Shown here: piece after piece, positions 9,501-20,579 of the stretch | Layout: each line of letters begins with the position of its first letter | Numbering within the stretch: position 1 is the stretch's first letter | Origin: Branchiostoma floridae | Lineage: Eukaryota > Chordata > Leptocardii > Amphioxiformes > Branchiostomatidae | Assembly: GCF_000003815.2 (NCBI RefSeq) | Contig: NC_049984.1 | Coordinates: 2,489,203 to 2,553,202 of the forward strand | Length of the DNA: 64,000 nucleotides | Reading direction: 5' to 3' | Program-made: the position numbers and the translations under genes | The notes under the pieces: model-generated | The model's input: only the letters and a program-made list of their open reading frames with translations | What the model was told of the DNA's origin: nothing | Databases searched by the model: none

Positions 9501-9798
9501 AGGCTATATAATGATCCTAATTATTAATGCCTGCCTGGTGCAGCAGACTGTCTGTCTGGGTCTGATACAGATCTCATCAGATAACGCATGAACTGCATCA
9601 CACATAGAACAGTTACTGCGCTTCTGTCCTTGCAATCGTTACCTTCAAGCTTGATCACCTGTGTAGTGATCAATGTCTTTTGGCTAGAGGAAATGTTACG
9701 AAGCCTTACAAAAATTCCTTCAGAATCTTTTTCTTAATCAATGTACAGAAAAAGAAGGAAACCCTTAAGACTGGGTGGTTCAAGTTTAACAGCAAGAC

Positions 9799-9952
9799 TA
9801 CTCTCCAAGCAGACGTTAGGCTCTACCCTTTTTTTAATGTTTTTTATAGGCATTTTTGTCAAGCTTTCTATTTCGTACCGTTTTTTTGGCTGCGAGACAT
9901 AATGTACAAAAAACACAAAAACAGCCGGTGCCTAACCTCTGCTTGGAGAGTA
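9799..9952. mobile_element. MITE, CTCCAAGCAGAGGTTAGG family, 154 bp
   Basis: The left end TACTCTCCAAGCAGACGTTA and the right end, read inverted, TACTCTCCAAGCAGAGGTTA differ by one base over about 22 positions. The interior is T-rich then A-rich and folds back (TTTTTGTCAAGCTTTCTATT; TACCGTTTTTTTGGC). Related elements: 25645-25880, 26561-26710 and 32017-32196. No transposase is encoded, so movement depended on an enzyme from elsewhere. Confidence 0.85.
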
Positions 9953-9959
9953 CAGTAAG

Positions 9960-11540
9960 ACCATATCTGCATTGAAACTTGGAGTTTAACTCTGATCTAG
10001 AACTTTGATACAGATTCTGTAGGAAGAAAGAATGTAACCCTTCCCCTTGTATGTAGAGAATGACTTTCCTTGGTTTGATTGACTTGTGCTATGTTGACTA
10101 TGAGTGCCCCATTCACCCTGCAATTAGCCATGGGATGACCAGGGCCAGGTGATCCCCTCTTACCTTGTTGTCACCTGTACGGAACACAACACCTGATGAA
10201 AAACAGATCACCCGCCTCCATTGTTTGCTTGTTTATCGCCCCTTTGTTGTGGTCTGGCTCTGAGGTCGCCCTAATTGCGAAACGTGGCCGAGTGTTTGTT
10301 GACCGATGTATTTGTGTATTTATCCGGGGAGTAACACCACAAGGAGGTGGGAGGGGAAGTGACAAGACTTATGCGCTGGTGCGTTCAATCTTTAAGTTGT
10401 TGATGATAGGTTATGACGACCTTTGTGGCCAAGGTCAGGAACGACCCAGGTGGTCCCGGGTGTGGGTTTTGATGTTGGCACTTAACGAGGTGTTAATGAC
10501 TGCCTCAAAGTAAAGTGCGCTCAAAACGGACGGTTAACCGCAAAACGGACGATTAACCACAAATTTACTATTATATCACAGGATAGAAAAATTGAAGCAC
10601 CTTAAGTTCGTATTTGTGGTTCCAGCTTTTTGCACCTTATTCAAAGAAGGGTATTTAGACTTTTTTGAAACACAATTAGCTAGTCTGTATTATTTTTAGA
10701 AACAGCTATTCTGCCTGTGGTACATTCAAAATAATTCAAACTTATTACAAATGTCACCTAAAAACCCTCATGGAGACTTGGAATGGACTCATAATTCAAT
10801 CAGATAACTTAATTATACCTTTGTTGAGCTTTCAAAAATATGTCCTTCCGTTCGTCATTTGTCATGGTGTCATTGATTATAATGATAATATTGTGACCAT
10901 AGCTTGCCCAGAGATATCGAAAGTAGGAGTTCTGCTGCAGTACCATAAGAAACTTCTAGGGGGCTCAAAATTTTATAATTTTGAGGCCTCGCCAAGACGT
11001 ACGCACAGACCAAATATCAAGACAACCCATGTAGGGCTTCTCGAGTTGTCTTGTGCACACACTGACACATACATGAGTGCTCCTTCTGAAAATGCCTTGC
11101 AGCAATATTCATGATTGATCACTAGAAACAGTTAATCACATTGGAATTTGATCTCAAACTCTCCATGAAAAGATAGTACAGTCATGTAATTCAATCCTAC
11201 AAATCGATACCTTTGTGGGTTGAATTTCAAGACATGCCATGTCACTTTTTGTCTTATTCCGTTCTGACACAATTTTTAAAGTGATGCTATTTCTCTCTGA
11301 ATGTTGTTTGGTTAGAAGGACGTCGCATCTGCCAGTTCTTGAGCAAAATTTGTCAGAACAGTTCACACTGACAGCTGGGATGGTTCTGAGCCTAACAAGA
11401 CATTTGTGGGCACTTAAGTCTACCTGTTGACAGACCAGAGGCAGACGTAGCACAGGTGGTCAGGAATCACCTGGTGTCCCCACGATGTACATTGTATATT
11501 GCAACAGTGGGGTTTAAGCGCTGCCAAATTGACCATGTCA
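9960..11540. other. Unique-looking non-coding stretch
   Basis: No supported gene or large repeat. The short direct repeat AAAACGGACGGTTAACCGC / AAAACGGACGATTAACCAC sits at about 10517-10556. The longest frames (105 and 114 codons, at 10196 and 10770 on +) have no recognisable domain. Confidence 0.4.
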
Positions 11541-11544
11541 AATG

Positions 11545-11720
11545 GTCTAACCTTTTGATGTAGTGGTTAGTGACATTGGGTTTGTTTGATGGCAGCCCAG
11601 GTTCTGCCCACAGTGGCCCAGGTTTGAATTCCGTGGCCATAACATGTTTCAACTCCCCTCTTACAACAGGATTTGATTCCCATGGCTAAGCCGTGCATTA
11701 CTGCTTTGCTATAGGGACAT
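11545..11720 (+). mobile_element. tRNA-derived SINE
   Basis: GATGTAGTGGTTAGTGACAT (A box) at about 11555 is followed by CCCAGGTTTGAATTCCGTGG (B box) at about 11618. A second box-like GGATTTGATTCCC follows near 11670. A degraded tRNA-type promoter without a closing acceptor stem. Confidence 0.6.
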
Positions 11721-11839
11721 GCTCATGATATTGGCAGCGAACCATCTCAAAATTGGGTCAGTTTGGAATCCCGGCCAATAATACAGGCCAATATCAACAA
11801 ATCGTAAAGATGATGTAACGTTACATTGTAACTGGTTTA

Positions 11840-12400
11840 AACACTCTGGGGTTAGCTAAAGTTTAGGCAACCAAAGAGTGACTATTGTTAGACCACCTGC
11901 CCTTGATGTGTTGTTTATCCGTACACAGGGTGATTACACAAGTCGTTACAGGTGGGCTTGGCCTTTCTGACAATTTTCAGTTTTTTAGGGGGTTCTTGAC
12001 ATTTTGGTGACAAAAAAATAATGGAATAGCCCTATGTGGATGCAAGCTAAAGTTTAGACAACCAACGAGTGACTATCATTACACCACCCCCACCAGGCCT
12101 TCCTAGCTTACAGGGATACAGGGATCCCCGACAGCTTCTGTGCGCCGATGTGTCCCGACTTCGGGAGGGCTCATTAGCATTACAACGCGGGCTCATTAGG
12201 CTATATAGCTGTTTATGACTGCAAGCGCCACGGGTGTCCCGCAGCCAACGTTCCAGATCCCTCCCGACACATCCACAGATATCGGTACAAACTGTGTATA
12301 GATTGGGCCTAATACTACCTCCCCCTTGATGTTGTTTACAACATCAAGGGGGAGGTAGGGCCTAATACTACCTCCCCCTTGATGTTGTTTACCCGTACAC
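11840..12400. repeat. Diverged tandem duplication ending in a palindrome
   Basis: GCTAAAGTTTAGGCAACCAA with GAGTGACTATTGTTAGACCA at about 11856 recurs as GCTAAAGTTTAGACAACCAA with GAGTGACTATCATTACACCA at about 12047. The later CTTGATGTTGTTTACCCGTA at about 12378 repeats CTTGATGTGTTGTTTATCCG at about 11901. The palindrome at 12315-12358 sits between copies. Confidence 0.75.
12315..12358. repeat. Perfect 21-bp inverted repeat, 2-nt spacer
   Basis: The arm CTACCTCCCCCTTGATGTTG(T) at 12315-12335 is followed after TT by its exact reverse complement at 12338-12358. The left-arm sequence with flank (GGGCCTAATACTACCTCCCC onward) is then repeated directly from 12358. The arrangement of copy, inverted copy and direct copy looks like a template-switch event. 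Confidence 0.9.
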
Positions 12401-12599
12401 AGGTCGTTACAGGTGGGGCAGACTGTGGTTACGCACCACTGAGCACCACAGGAACATGTCTACAGGTGTTACGGCCAATGTCTACATTTGAGCAAACCAA
12501 GGATGACAATCCACTTGAAACACTCAGTCAGTGGAATTGGACATTAGGCCACAGCTCATTAATGGCCTGCTCATTAATTTTTGCCTGGTCCTAAAAAAA

Positions 12600-14360
12600 T
12601 AAGTTTTCCCCTGAAGAGGAAACATGATGAAATACCAAATGGGAAAATATGCTATGTGGTAACCTCAATTGTTCTTGCAGAAATGACACTACTGACTGAC
12701 GTAGCGATGACTGTAGTCACTGTTGTAGAAGTGAAACTAGTTTGGTAGTAGTTGAAGTGACACTGTGTGGTAGGCTTTGGTGTAGTTTCCAAGTCTACCA
12801 CACCAGTCTCATTATGGTCAGACTGTTTTTACACAAGCCTGTCTGTTGTTTCCCTTCTCTGACCAGAAGTTCTGATTTTCATTCATTCTTTCTTTTTGCC
12901 TACCTAAATCTTTAATATTTGCCTGACTATATGTACAACATAAACAACTTCAACGAGTGTTGAACTTCTGACTTGACGTGTGTAACTGTTACTACAACCG
13001 TCATGTGCTTACATTAAGTGACATTCAAATTGATAAAAAAGTGAGTTGAAGAATAAACAACATGCCACCAAGATATGATGAGTTTTGTGTTTATTTACTG
13101 GAACGTTCGTGAAGCGTTTTGAGAGCGACCTCCCTGCGTTTGTTTGGGCTGTCGGTTTGTCCTTGTCTGGGTCGAGATAACAGAATATGTCCGGCGCAGG
13201 AAGGGACTACAATAATATTGATACGTCAAAAATGTTAGAGAGTCTACTTACTGGTACTTCTCTTCGGTGGTTCCTATTTCATAGAAACACCACCGAAAGG
13301 CTGTCAGGATCACTTCCATCTGGGTGTAGTCTAATCTTTCGACTGCCAAAGATGCAAAACAATGTCACTTTTTTGTCATTGCTTATAATTCTATCAATCA
13401 ATAGACAAATATGTGAGTTGCTGTTAAATAATTTCTCTTCCAAGTGAGGAACAAAGAGAGTCACTTTCTGCAAGCAAGCCTCCTTGCTGCAAGTAAATTG
13501 CAAGAATTTTATCTTCCAGTCAACTTGAAGTGCTGAAGTTCCCAATTACGACAGAGAACTTTTGGGGAGACCATTGAGAAGTTTTTGAGAACTTTTTACT
13601 GAAATCAGTTGAGAAATTGTGGACAGCTATGCAAAATCATCATCTAACTGTACATTTACATGCTAGAGAATTTTCACCACTTGGTAGGTTTAACGTTATA
13701 TAAAGTCCTTGGTTTTACCCAATGAGTATTTGTAACACTTAATCAGGACAAGAGGAAAGACAGGCTTTCAATATGATGAGAGACAATATAATTAAAGGAG
13801 AGATGATGGATAACCCTGTCAGTATCAGGGATGGTTGGAACTAGATGTGTCAATCTTTAGATGGTTTAGAATACAAAGAAAGGAGTATAGAGAATATCTT
13901 ATCTGAAAGGTTTTATCAACATTTGAGGAAAACTGACTTCATTCAAACAACTTGAAGCATTCTTACAGCCATGCCAGGTCTTATGTACCCTTTAGGAAAC
14001 GTTTTTCATGCAGATAAGAGCCTATAAACAAGGCGGGGAAGTTTGTAAGAGCAAATGAGTTGCCAGTGATGCGGCTAACGAGGTGCTGATGTGGTGTTGA
14101 TGTTACGGAGTAATTTGACCTACGCTGTAGGGTAGGAATGTCTGCCTGCATTCCAAGGAAACTGAAGGAGCTCCAAGACATGATACACTTCAAGTGTCTG
14201 AAGGGTCTTTAAACGGATAAGGCGTGATATACTTCAAATGTCCTTGAATAGTTTCATCAGGTGGTGCGTGGCTAACTGCATGTTGTAATTACCATTAAAA
14301 AAGACTGAATTTCTACTAGATGTTGTCTGGAATTTTTTGACATGATATAAAAGGGTAAAT
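12600..14360. other. Unique-looking non-coding stretch
   Basis: No gene, tRNA-like head or element end recognised over about 1.7 kb. Frames of 70-88 codons exist at 13187-13545 on both strands without identifiable domains or splice context. Confidence 0.4.
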
Positions 14361-14364
14361 CTGG

Positions 14365-14442
14365 GAAGATGTTGGCCTCCAAGATGGAGACCTCCTGTCT
14401 GTCATAAGCGACAGATTTGTCTGGAGGAACTTTATGGATTAA
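14365..14442 (+). pseudogene. Second C-terminal fragment of the same non-LTR retrotransposon
   Basis: 26 codons read EDVGLQDGDLLSVISDRFVW, RNFMD, then TAA. This matches the last residues of the fragment at 2187-2450 (EEDVGLQDGDILSV, DRAAWRNF). Directly after the stop is CTGGACTGAATTGAAATG, a degenerate (TGAAC)n tail. The copy is 5'-truncated to about 25 residues, typical of target-primed reverse transcription. Confidence 0.8.
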
Positions 14443-14915
14443 CTGGACTGAATTGAAATGTGCTCAACAAAGACTGAATGATATCAATGTGTCGAATAGG
14501 TTCATTATGAAGGTGCCCATGTAAAACACATATTTTTGTTTTGCATTGCTTCTAATGCAGTTAAAAACTCATCAATGTGACTTTTATTAAGGTTTATATG
14601 GAACTGAATTGAGCTGGAATGTGCTCAACAAAGACTGAATGATATCAGTATATCAAGTAGGTTCATTATGAAGGTGCCCACGTAAAACACATGTTTTTGC
14701 ATTGCTTCTAATGCAGTTAAAAACTCATCAATATGACTTTTATTAAGGTTTATATGGAACTGAATTGAGCTGGAATGTGCTCAACAAAGACTGAATGATA
14801 TCAATATATCAAGTAGGTTCATTATGAAGGTGCCCACGTAAAACACATATTTTTGCATTGCTTCTAATGCAGTTAAAAACTCATCAATGAGACCTTTATT
14901 AAGGTTCATGTACAG
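14443..14915. repeat. Three tandem copies (161 and 156 bp) of the retrotransposon 3' flank
   Basis: TGCTCAACAAAGACTGAATG starts at about 14461, 14622 and 14778. Each unit continues AGGTTCATTATGAAGGTGCC, CATTGCTTCTAATGCAGTTA and ends TTTATTAAGGTTTATATGGA. The first unit begins immediately after the retrotransposon stop codon, and ACTGAATTGAGCTGGAATG at later junctions resembles the element tail, so the amplification includes or abuts the element's 3' end. Confidence 0.9.
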
Positions 14916-14919
14916 GTTT

Positions 14920-15680
14920 AACTGGTTGGTTACGTCACTGACTAAAGAGACTCTTGTATTACAACATTAACCAGTCAAAATTGCCCTGAGGAAATAATAC
15001 AGACAAACACTGAAACATCAGAAGTAATAAAGTAAGGTGAAAAAAGAGTTTCTTTATTCAGATTCATAAGGAGGTGCCCTAGTCCTGTCTACATGCCAGG
15101 AAAATGACACCATATCAGTTAACATCTTTAAGGATGAGGGCTTGAAACACCACCTTTATACGCAGGTTAGTGCAGGTAAGATTGGAGCTATGCAGGTATT
15201 TCTGGTGTCTACTTGCACCTAACCTGGTCCATGTACTGGGATTTATACATAAATGTCCTGTGATGTAGGTGTATGTGGATTGTTATTTAATAGCTGCATT
15301 GACTTTTGCAACCTATCAAGTATAAAAGAAATGATAGCAATGGTTCCTGAAAGATTCTAGTATGATCAGTACTTCCTAAATTCAGAGTGGCGGTGCAGGT
15401 AACATTGCAAATTACCTGGACCAGTGCAGGTATGCAGAAAAAAGTATTTCAAGCCCTGATATCAGTTAGTAACTTTAAGGATGATTCATGGCTCCACCAT
15501 TAATCTCCGTCTCTCGAGCCCAGACTGCAAATATTTGTAACATGCTCCTGACAGCTCCGCACGTCTCACCTGACGGAACAGATAACGGTGATTACACTGG
15601 CCTCAATGTCTGATGATAATTGATAACTTCCGACTGACTCCCTCTAAACAACCTGTCTTTGTGTTCACTCAAGGTGGTCT
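14920..15680. other. Unannotated non-coding stretch
   Basis: Nothing recognised apart from short recurring GTGCAGGTA-type words (15170-15430), which suggest a very diverged tandem duplication. Confidence 0.35.
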
Positions 15681-15683
15681 CAG

Positions 15684-16110
15684 TAGGCTAGGGTTGTAGA
15701 CTTAAACGTCATGGTTCTGGGTTCGAATCCATGGTACATGTACATTGTTGACCCCAATGTTCTTTCCTTGGAAAAGTAGCCTCCTTCCATTCGCTGCCTT
15801 TTTTGCGGGCATTTGCGTAATTTGTTGGGGGAGGGGACATATTTGTAATTATCAACATCCATGTATCATGGTCAGGTTTTAAGCCGGGAAGGCTACGGGT
15901 ATAGACACAATACTTCTCTGGCACTTAATACCTGTTTCCTCACTTGACACATGTGAAAATAGGTATCTAGATTTGGTTAGGGGCGTTCTCTAGGGTGGGA
16001 CGCAAAGCCAGAAGTCCCATTTTGAGCAGTGTCACACCTTTAGAGCATGTGTAAAGCCGACCACACTTATCGAAAAAAGTTGTGGTTCTTCCCTAGATTG
16101 ATGTGAGTTT
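15684..16110 (+). mobile_element. tRNA-derived SINE interrupted after its head
   Basis: The head GTAGGCTAGGGTTGTAGACT then GGTTCTGGGTTCGAATCCAT (B box about 15715-15735) is separated by about 170 bases from the body (GGCACTTAATACCTGTTTCC, GTGAAAATAGGTATCTAGAT, AGAGCATGTGTAAAG; 15920-16070). The body matches the SINEs at 7566 and 19918. The intervening 15745-15915 is not explained by those copies and may be an insertion. Confidence 0.7.
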
Positions 16111-16507
16111 ACCTAATCTTACAGTCATGTCTTACACAGCTCATACCTTGTCTAAAACATGCGAGTTACGCTTAAAGGCAGTTAACTTGTTATGTGAAAT
16201 AAAGTATGAAAAAAATATATTTAATCTGAAGATTCTAAGTAAAACTCCAGCGCCTCTGGTCAAGACGGCAAACATCTGGGTCAGCAATTTTCTTTTCTCT
16301 TCCAACAGGTGTAACAAGAGCACCTGTTGCACCTTAAGATCTAAGTCTTGAGACGTGCCGTCTCCGTTTTGTTTGCTGTCCAAGAAGTAGGGTGCGTTTA
16401 CAACTGAGCCACCTTAGATCGATTACATGTATGCTTAACCAGACAGCAGAGTATATACATGAACCTTCTCCGAAACAGTGGGTCGGAGTGTCCAAAGGCC
16501 GGACTTG

Positions 16508-16680
16508 CAGAAGTTCAGTTCAGTTTATTAGAAATCAACTTGCACGTACGCTATGCAAATAGGTACATGAAATCTGTTGCAGAAGGGCTAGGGCCAAGGT
16601 TGATGGGAATACACCTTGTTGTATTCCTTTTAGATCTACCAACCCAGGAAAACACAAATTTCAATGCAATGTTATAAAAG
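16508..16680 (-). mobile_element. Retroelement 3' end with (TGAAC)n tail
   Basis: On minus the segment runs GTACGTGCAAGTTGATTTCT, AATAAACTGAACTGAACTTC, ending at about 16509. AATAAA plus TGAAC repeats is the tail type seen on the retrotransposon fragment at 2168-2450. No coding remains. Confidence 0.55.
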
Positions 16681-16689
16681 TTTCCGCAA

Positions 16690-17600
16690 ACAAGAAAAGT
16701 GTAAAAAGAAAATCAGTTCTGATGTCCTAATCTGCTGATGTGTGTGTTATTCGGATTTTCGACACTTGCGCACGCAGCACACACAAAGTGCATTCAAATC
16801 ATTTGACATATATTTGACATAATTATAAACCCATGGGACAGTTATAGCTCAGTTATGACATGATATAACATTTAAACTTTCTTCCATACTACCCTGCTAT
16901 AGTCTCTCAGTTTTCTGTAACAGTTTGTATGTTGTGACACGGAAAACTTCCCCCGAAAGGCTTCGTACATAACCCCGTTATGGGAGAGGCCACTGTGTCA
17001 TACGGATAGTCAAACCATTGTCAGTCCGCCGGTCGGGGGTGGCGAACACAAGTGGAGACTTGTTTACGAAATGCTGGGTACACAAACGAAAAACAATGGG
17101 GGAACCTCTCCTTGGTAAACAGAGTCCTCGTCAGGCATCTTTCGGCTCGGATTAACTTCTATCGAGTCTGGTCTATTTTGGAATCATTGATAAGGCCACA
17201 GCAAGTCGGTGCTTTTAATTAGTTTTCAGACACTTAAAAACTTTTTTAATAAAAGTAAACATTTATGAATATGTCCCAATGAAAATGTAAGAATTGAATT
17301 TTGAAGAAAACCCCATGAAAGTGTCTATTTATTTATCTTTTTATTCATTTATGAATCTTTAGGGTACCCATAGTATCTTCAGTTAACTGAATAACTGATT
17401 TCCAAGGGAGCCCTTTCAGAATCATAACATGGGATTGAACAAATGATAAGTTCACCTAAATATAACATAAAGTAGTAAACATCCATTCTGGTTCAATAAA
17501 TTATGCAACAACTCATCATTAACATATCATAATCAATAACAACTACATGAAAGTGGCTCTTTCGCCTCAGACTTTTCTTCTTGATGTTGATTTTCTACTT
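16690..17600. other. Unannotated non-coding stretch
   Basis: No gene recognised. An AT-rich run (17320-17360, TATTTATTTATCTTTTTATT) could be an eroded retroelement tail. Confidence 0.35.
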
Positions 17601-17610
17601 CTTTCCCCTG

Positions 17611-17639
17611 AGATCCAACAAATTAAATTGGTGTGGCCT
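17611..17639. mobile_element. Solo end of the AGGCCACACCAATTTTATTTG MITE family
   Basis: CCAACAAATTAAATTGGTGTGGCCT matches the right end of the element at 59846-60229 (shown here as 25 bases split by position: 17615-17639). No left partner is found nearby. Confidence 0.5.
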
Positions 17640-17777
17640 GAAGAGTGATGGATGAAGAGAAATTCCTGTCTCCATTCGCAGAGTGAACCTGTAAGGAACA
17701 AGGGAAGGTGAGAAGGGATAAAGGAGAGATTGGGCAACAGATAAGGTGCAATGTGAGACCAGACCACTTACGCAGGC

Positions 17778-18255
17778 GATCAGTACAGGACTTGGAACAC
17801 TGCTGGACAAAAGGGTTGGAATACGGAATATGGAGTGCAGGTATATCTCAGGAATCTGAGTCAGGGACAAACTAGTGGTTGACTGGATGTGAATGGCGAT
17901 GATCAGTACAGGACCTGGAACACAGCTGGACAAAAGGATTGGAATACGGAGTGCAGGAATACCTTAGCCTCCTTCACCGGCCTCTCTGGGGGCCTTGGCG
18001 TAAGTTGTTGTTGTGGGGGGTGTAAGGTCGATTTGTGATTTTTAACCGGTAATATGTCGTGAAAGGAAAATATGCCAGGCAAGGAATATATACCGGGAAG
18101 CTGGCATATTTTTCTTTCCCCGCGTATTCCCGGTTAAAAATGGCGAATCTTCCTCACCCTTCCAAGGCCCTCAGAGAGTCCGATGAAGGAGGCTAGGAAT
18201 ACCTCAGGAATCTGAGTCAGCGAGAATCGAGGGGTTGACTGGACACGAATGGCGG
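17778..18255. repeat. Tandem repeat, 123-bp unit, interrupted by a MITE
   Basis: GATCAGTACAGGACTTGGAA starts at 17778 and, with few changes, at 17901. Each unit continues GCTGGACAAAAGG, TTGGAATACGG, GTGCAGG and CTCAGGAATCTGAGTCAG. The second unit is split by the foldback element at 17965-18195, and resumes at CTCAGGAATCTGAGTCAGCG (about 18203), ending near GACTGGACACGAATGGCGGC. Confidence 0.9.
17965..18195. mobile_element. Foldback MITE with 9-bp target duplication (Mutator-like size)
   Basis: TAGCCTCCTTCACCGGCCTC on the left pairs with GATGAAGGAGGCTA on the right, with further inner pairs: GGGGGCCTTGG with CCAAGGCCCTC, ATTTTTAACCGG with CCGGTTAAAAAT, and AAAATATGCCAG with CTGGCATATTTT. The 231-bp element is thus an almost complete inverted repeat. 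It is flanked by GGAATACCT at 17956-17964 and 18196-18204. The duplicated sequence fits the interrupted 123-bp unit, confirming an insertion. A 9-bp duplication suits Mutator-like transposases, but superfamily is inferred only from that. Confidence 0.9.
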
Positions 18256-18651
18256 CGTGTTTGCCACAGTGAGTGCAGGTGAACAGAGGCGTCCAGGTCT
18301 CGTGTCTCTCCAACAGGAAAAAACAGGAAACCGACTGGCCAACAGCTATGGAGAAAGATGTTTATCTTGTTAAGAAGGAATGAAAACATTATGTCATGCT
18401 GACTATGAACAGGTAACTTGTGATGTTCGGGATACACGAGACACAATTTTCTGTTACACCTTTCTCCCCAGTGTATACAACACTTTAAGGATTAAGGCCT
18501 GCAATATTGCTTTTGAAATACAGTATACGTATACGTAGCCCCTGCCAATAGTTAAGCACAAAGTTGGAATTTATCATAATCGACTGAAGTTGGGGCTACT
18601 AAGATAGTAAAGATTTCATCCCACATTAGAATATTTCCCCCGTTGCCATAT

Positions 18652-18970
18652 CCAAATATTAAATCTATCTGTATCCCAGATAGTTATCAGACTATCAGTA
18701 CAAGTCAGACCTCTGCAGCAAACTCAACCTTTCAGCTTCCAGCGGAGCACTCAGATGACGTAATCTCTTGCTTGACTTCTGTCAACTGAAGTCGAGAATA
18801 CTATACTTTATTTCACATTACATATCTCTGTCCTCCGTTCCTCTATTCAAATAATCTATCTGTATCTCAGTCTCTAGTTAGGTATCAATAGAAGTAAGTT
18901 CTATGCAGTTAACTGAGCCTCTCAGCTTCCACAGGAGTACTCAGATGAAGCAATTTCTTGCTTGGCCTGA
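18652..18970. repeat. Diverged tandem duplication, about 192-bp offset
   Basis: AAATCTATCTGTATCCCAGA (18660) to GATGACGTAATCTCTTGCTT (18773) is repeated as ATAATCTATCTGTATCTCAG (18850) to GATGAAGCAATTTCTTGCTT (18962). Similarity is patchy, about 75-80% by eye, implying an old duplication. Confidence 0.75.
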
Positions 18971-19427
18971 CAGCCAAGTTGGATCTCACTAAAACCTAAA
19001 ACTGGCCGGTATTCAAAACCTCAGACCTTGTGGTTTGGGTTGCTGAACACAAGTATGCGACTTGTCGGGGTGACGCTCGATACATGGCATAACGGCAACC
19101 TTAGGCCTGGGGCCACCTGGGCACTTAAAGGTTGTTTTTTCATGCCCGGATGACAATGGTGAAATGAGCACAGGTAACCCAACTACCTCAGGTGGGATGT
19201 AGTAGGAGATGACCTCACCTTACGATGACCTCACCCGGCCAGGAGCTCACCTGGCCAGGATGTGACTGTCAACTTACCTGTACAGTACTTAAGTGGGTGT
19301 ACATAGTCTTTCAAAAACATTTGTTACATGCTCACACTGGGGTATACTCGACTCTTTTGAAGAAATTTAGTGGGTTCTTTAAAATGAAGACAGCCCTATA
19401 TTTATGTTCTGGACACCCCTAGCCTAC

Positions 19428-19640
19428 GTTCCGACATTCCTATGTTCCATTTCCCATCTGTTAAAACACCCATCATTCAGACACCCCTGTCATTTTAGGA
19501 ACATAGGGGTGTTGGAACATGGAGGTGACAGAACATAGGGTGTCAGAACATAGGGGTGTTGGAACAGACTGGTATCGGAACAGACTGGTATCGGAACATG
19601 ATGTTGGAACAGAGGATTGTCAGAACATTGGGGTGTAACC
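19428..19640. repeat. Minisatellite of GGAACATAGGGGTGT-type units with inverted outlier
   Basis: From 19499 about eight 16-20 base units (GGAACATAGGGGTGTT, CAGAACATAGGGTGT, GGAACAGACTGGTATC) follow one another. GTTCCGACATTCCTATGTTC at 19428 is the same unit inverted. Simple repeat amplification, no coding. Confidence 0.85.
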
Positions 19641-19917
19641 CTTTAAAACACTGAAGGTGCGACTTTTAAAAAATATAAGAAAGAAACTGCTTCCTGTGAG
19701 AGAAAAAGCTGAAAAGGCACCCAACACTCTGCCCGTGCAGTAGCTACAACATGGTAGCCATCAGTTTGCCAGACTGGTGTAAATAGGGAGCTGATTTAGA
19801 TGTCATTAGGCCTGGCTGAGGATCCGGCCAGCCTCCGCTGAAAAACGAATCTCCTCAGGACGGACTCAAGCTGGCAAATACAGGAGCAGGGCTGTCGCCT
19901 GGACCCGTCCCTCCTTT

Positions 19918-20312
19918 AGTGGAACCGCGTGGCGCAGCGGGACCGTGTTCGGCCCGTCACCGAGAGGGCGCGGGTTCGAATCCGGCTGCCGTGCTACCAA
20001 TCTTGTGCCCTTGGGAAAGGCACTTTATTCGACTTTCCTCACTTTACTTAGGTAAGAATGAGTACTTAGCTTCAGATAGGGCCGTCCCTCAGATAAGAAG
20101 TAAAATGAAGGTCCCGTGTCTGAGGAGAGCCATACCTCAGGCACGTTAAAGAACCTCCACAGGTGCGATGGTGTGGTGTGTGATGGTGCAAAATCCTTCC
20201 GTCTAGAATTGGTGATTCTCTACAAATCACCCGGACTCCAGGAAGAATAGTGACGTATCACTCACTAATGGAGATCTGTATAACCAAACCAAACCAAACC
20301 CTCCATCCTGGG
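19918..20312 (+). mobile_element. Near-complete tRNA-derived SINE
   Basis: Head: CGCGTGGCGCAGCGGGACC (A box) and GCGCGGGTTCGAATCCGGCT (B box, about 19967-19986). Central part: GTGCCCTTGGGAAAGGCACT, GACTTTCCTCACTTTACTTA, AGAATGAGTACTTAGCTTCA, GGTCCCGTGTCTGAGGAGAG, CAGGCACGTTAAAGAACC. It ends in AACCAAACCAAACC (about 20283-20299), a short tandem tail. The best-preserved SINE in the window and the reference for the copies at 7566 and 15684. Confidence 0.92.
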
Positions 20313-20579
20313 ACAGAAATCTTATCAGCATGTAGTCTGTCGCAACATTCCGGATTTGTTTCACATTGTACACTGTGTTTCATTGTATATTGCATAGCCT
20401 TAAATCTACATCAGATTCTATTGTTACACTATTAGCTTGATGCTACTATAAAGCTAGTTGTCTTATACAATGTACTTACGTTTGCCATACGTTGTATCTA
20501 TTCTACTAATGTTGTGCAATAAACTTTGGCTATTAAACTGACAGAAATTTGCCTGACGGCATGGAATAAAATTTTCACC

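Noticed and set aside
19918-19990. Functional tRNA gene
   Set aside because: A and B boxes are good, but the acceptor stem does not close and the sequence continues into a SINE body with a tandem tail.
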